DNA of 5,127 nt from Candidatus Kaiserbacteria bacterium (GTDB lineage: Bacteria; Patescibacteria; Paceibacteria; UBA9973; UBA2100), in contig NVTG01000117.1 of NCBI GenBank assembly GCA_002401495.1, forward strand, positions 1 through 5,127, read 5' to 3'. The notes below the pieces were generated by a model. The model was not told where the DNA came from and made no database searches. It saw nothing but the letters and a program-made list of their open reading frames with translations. The number at the start of each line of letters is the position of its first letter. The stretch's first letter is position 1. The translations under genes and the position numbers were made by a program. Positions 5,098 through 5,127 of this stretch are shown here, piece by piece.

Positions 5098-5127
5098 ATG
5101 AATTTTGTTGACGAAATCGATTTAGAG
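5098..5127 (+). CDS. Start of an unidentified gene, cut by the window end
   Basis: An ATG at 5098 opens a frame with no stop to the window edge: MNFVDEIDLE, ten codons. It lies 47 nt after the yerC-like stop on the same strand. No SD precedes it (the upstream bases are AT-rich), as for its neighbour. Ten residues are too few to name a family. The assignment rests on position, strand and absence of any other start. Confidence 0.45.
   Translation, partial: MNFVDEIDLE

Overview
The window looks like a piece of a Patescibacteria (CPR) chromosome, most likely from the Parcubacteria side of that group. The call rests on three things. SecA has a charged insertion of about 28 residues before the conserved EAYAADITYG block and a strongly shortened helical wing domain. 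An O-antigen-ligase-like membrane protein continues into a TPR-type C-terminal region. Intergenic spaces are compact, and some starts lack a Shine-Dalgarno (SD) sequence. The group assignment is from remembered family patterns, not from a search. No in-frame TGA occurs in the genes, so nothing contradicts the standard bacterial code. No tRNA, rRNA, CRISPR array or insertion sequence was seen.

Layout, all genes on the plus strand. Positions 1-1080 are the 3' part of a membrane protein gene that is already open at base 1, so its start lies outside the window. Positions 1081-1316 are a non-coding stretch with real structure: an extended -10 promoter right after the first gene, an intrinsic terminator at 1167-1187, a second extended -10 promoter at 1210-1218, and an 83-nt rod-like hairpin (1226-1308). 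The hairpin would form the very 5' end of the secA mRNA and ends 8 nt before the secA ATG. Positions 1317-4719 look like one operon: secA, a flavodoxin-fold FMN reductase (9 nt gap) and a small four-helix membrane protein of the phage-holin-IV/YvlD type (1 nt gap). A TrpR-like YerC/YecD regulator follows at 4763-5050 with its own consensus-like promoter. That promoter contains nested inverted repeats, and its predicted transcription start falls at the ATG. A further gene begins at 5098 and is cut after ten codons.

How the parts may work together: SecA is the ATPase motor of Sec protein export. The reductase and small membrane protein are probably co-transcribed with it, and nothing in the sequence links them functionally. 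The YerC-like protein is a DNA-binding protein, and its promoter has the architecture expected for autoregulation. The most interesting unexplained signals are the secA leader hairpin, the nested operator-like repeats, and two perfect palindromes sharing a CCGAGA/TCTCGG core inside secA and the reductase gene.
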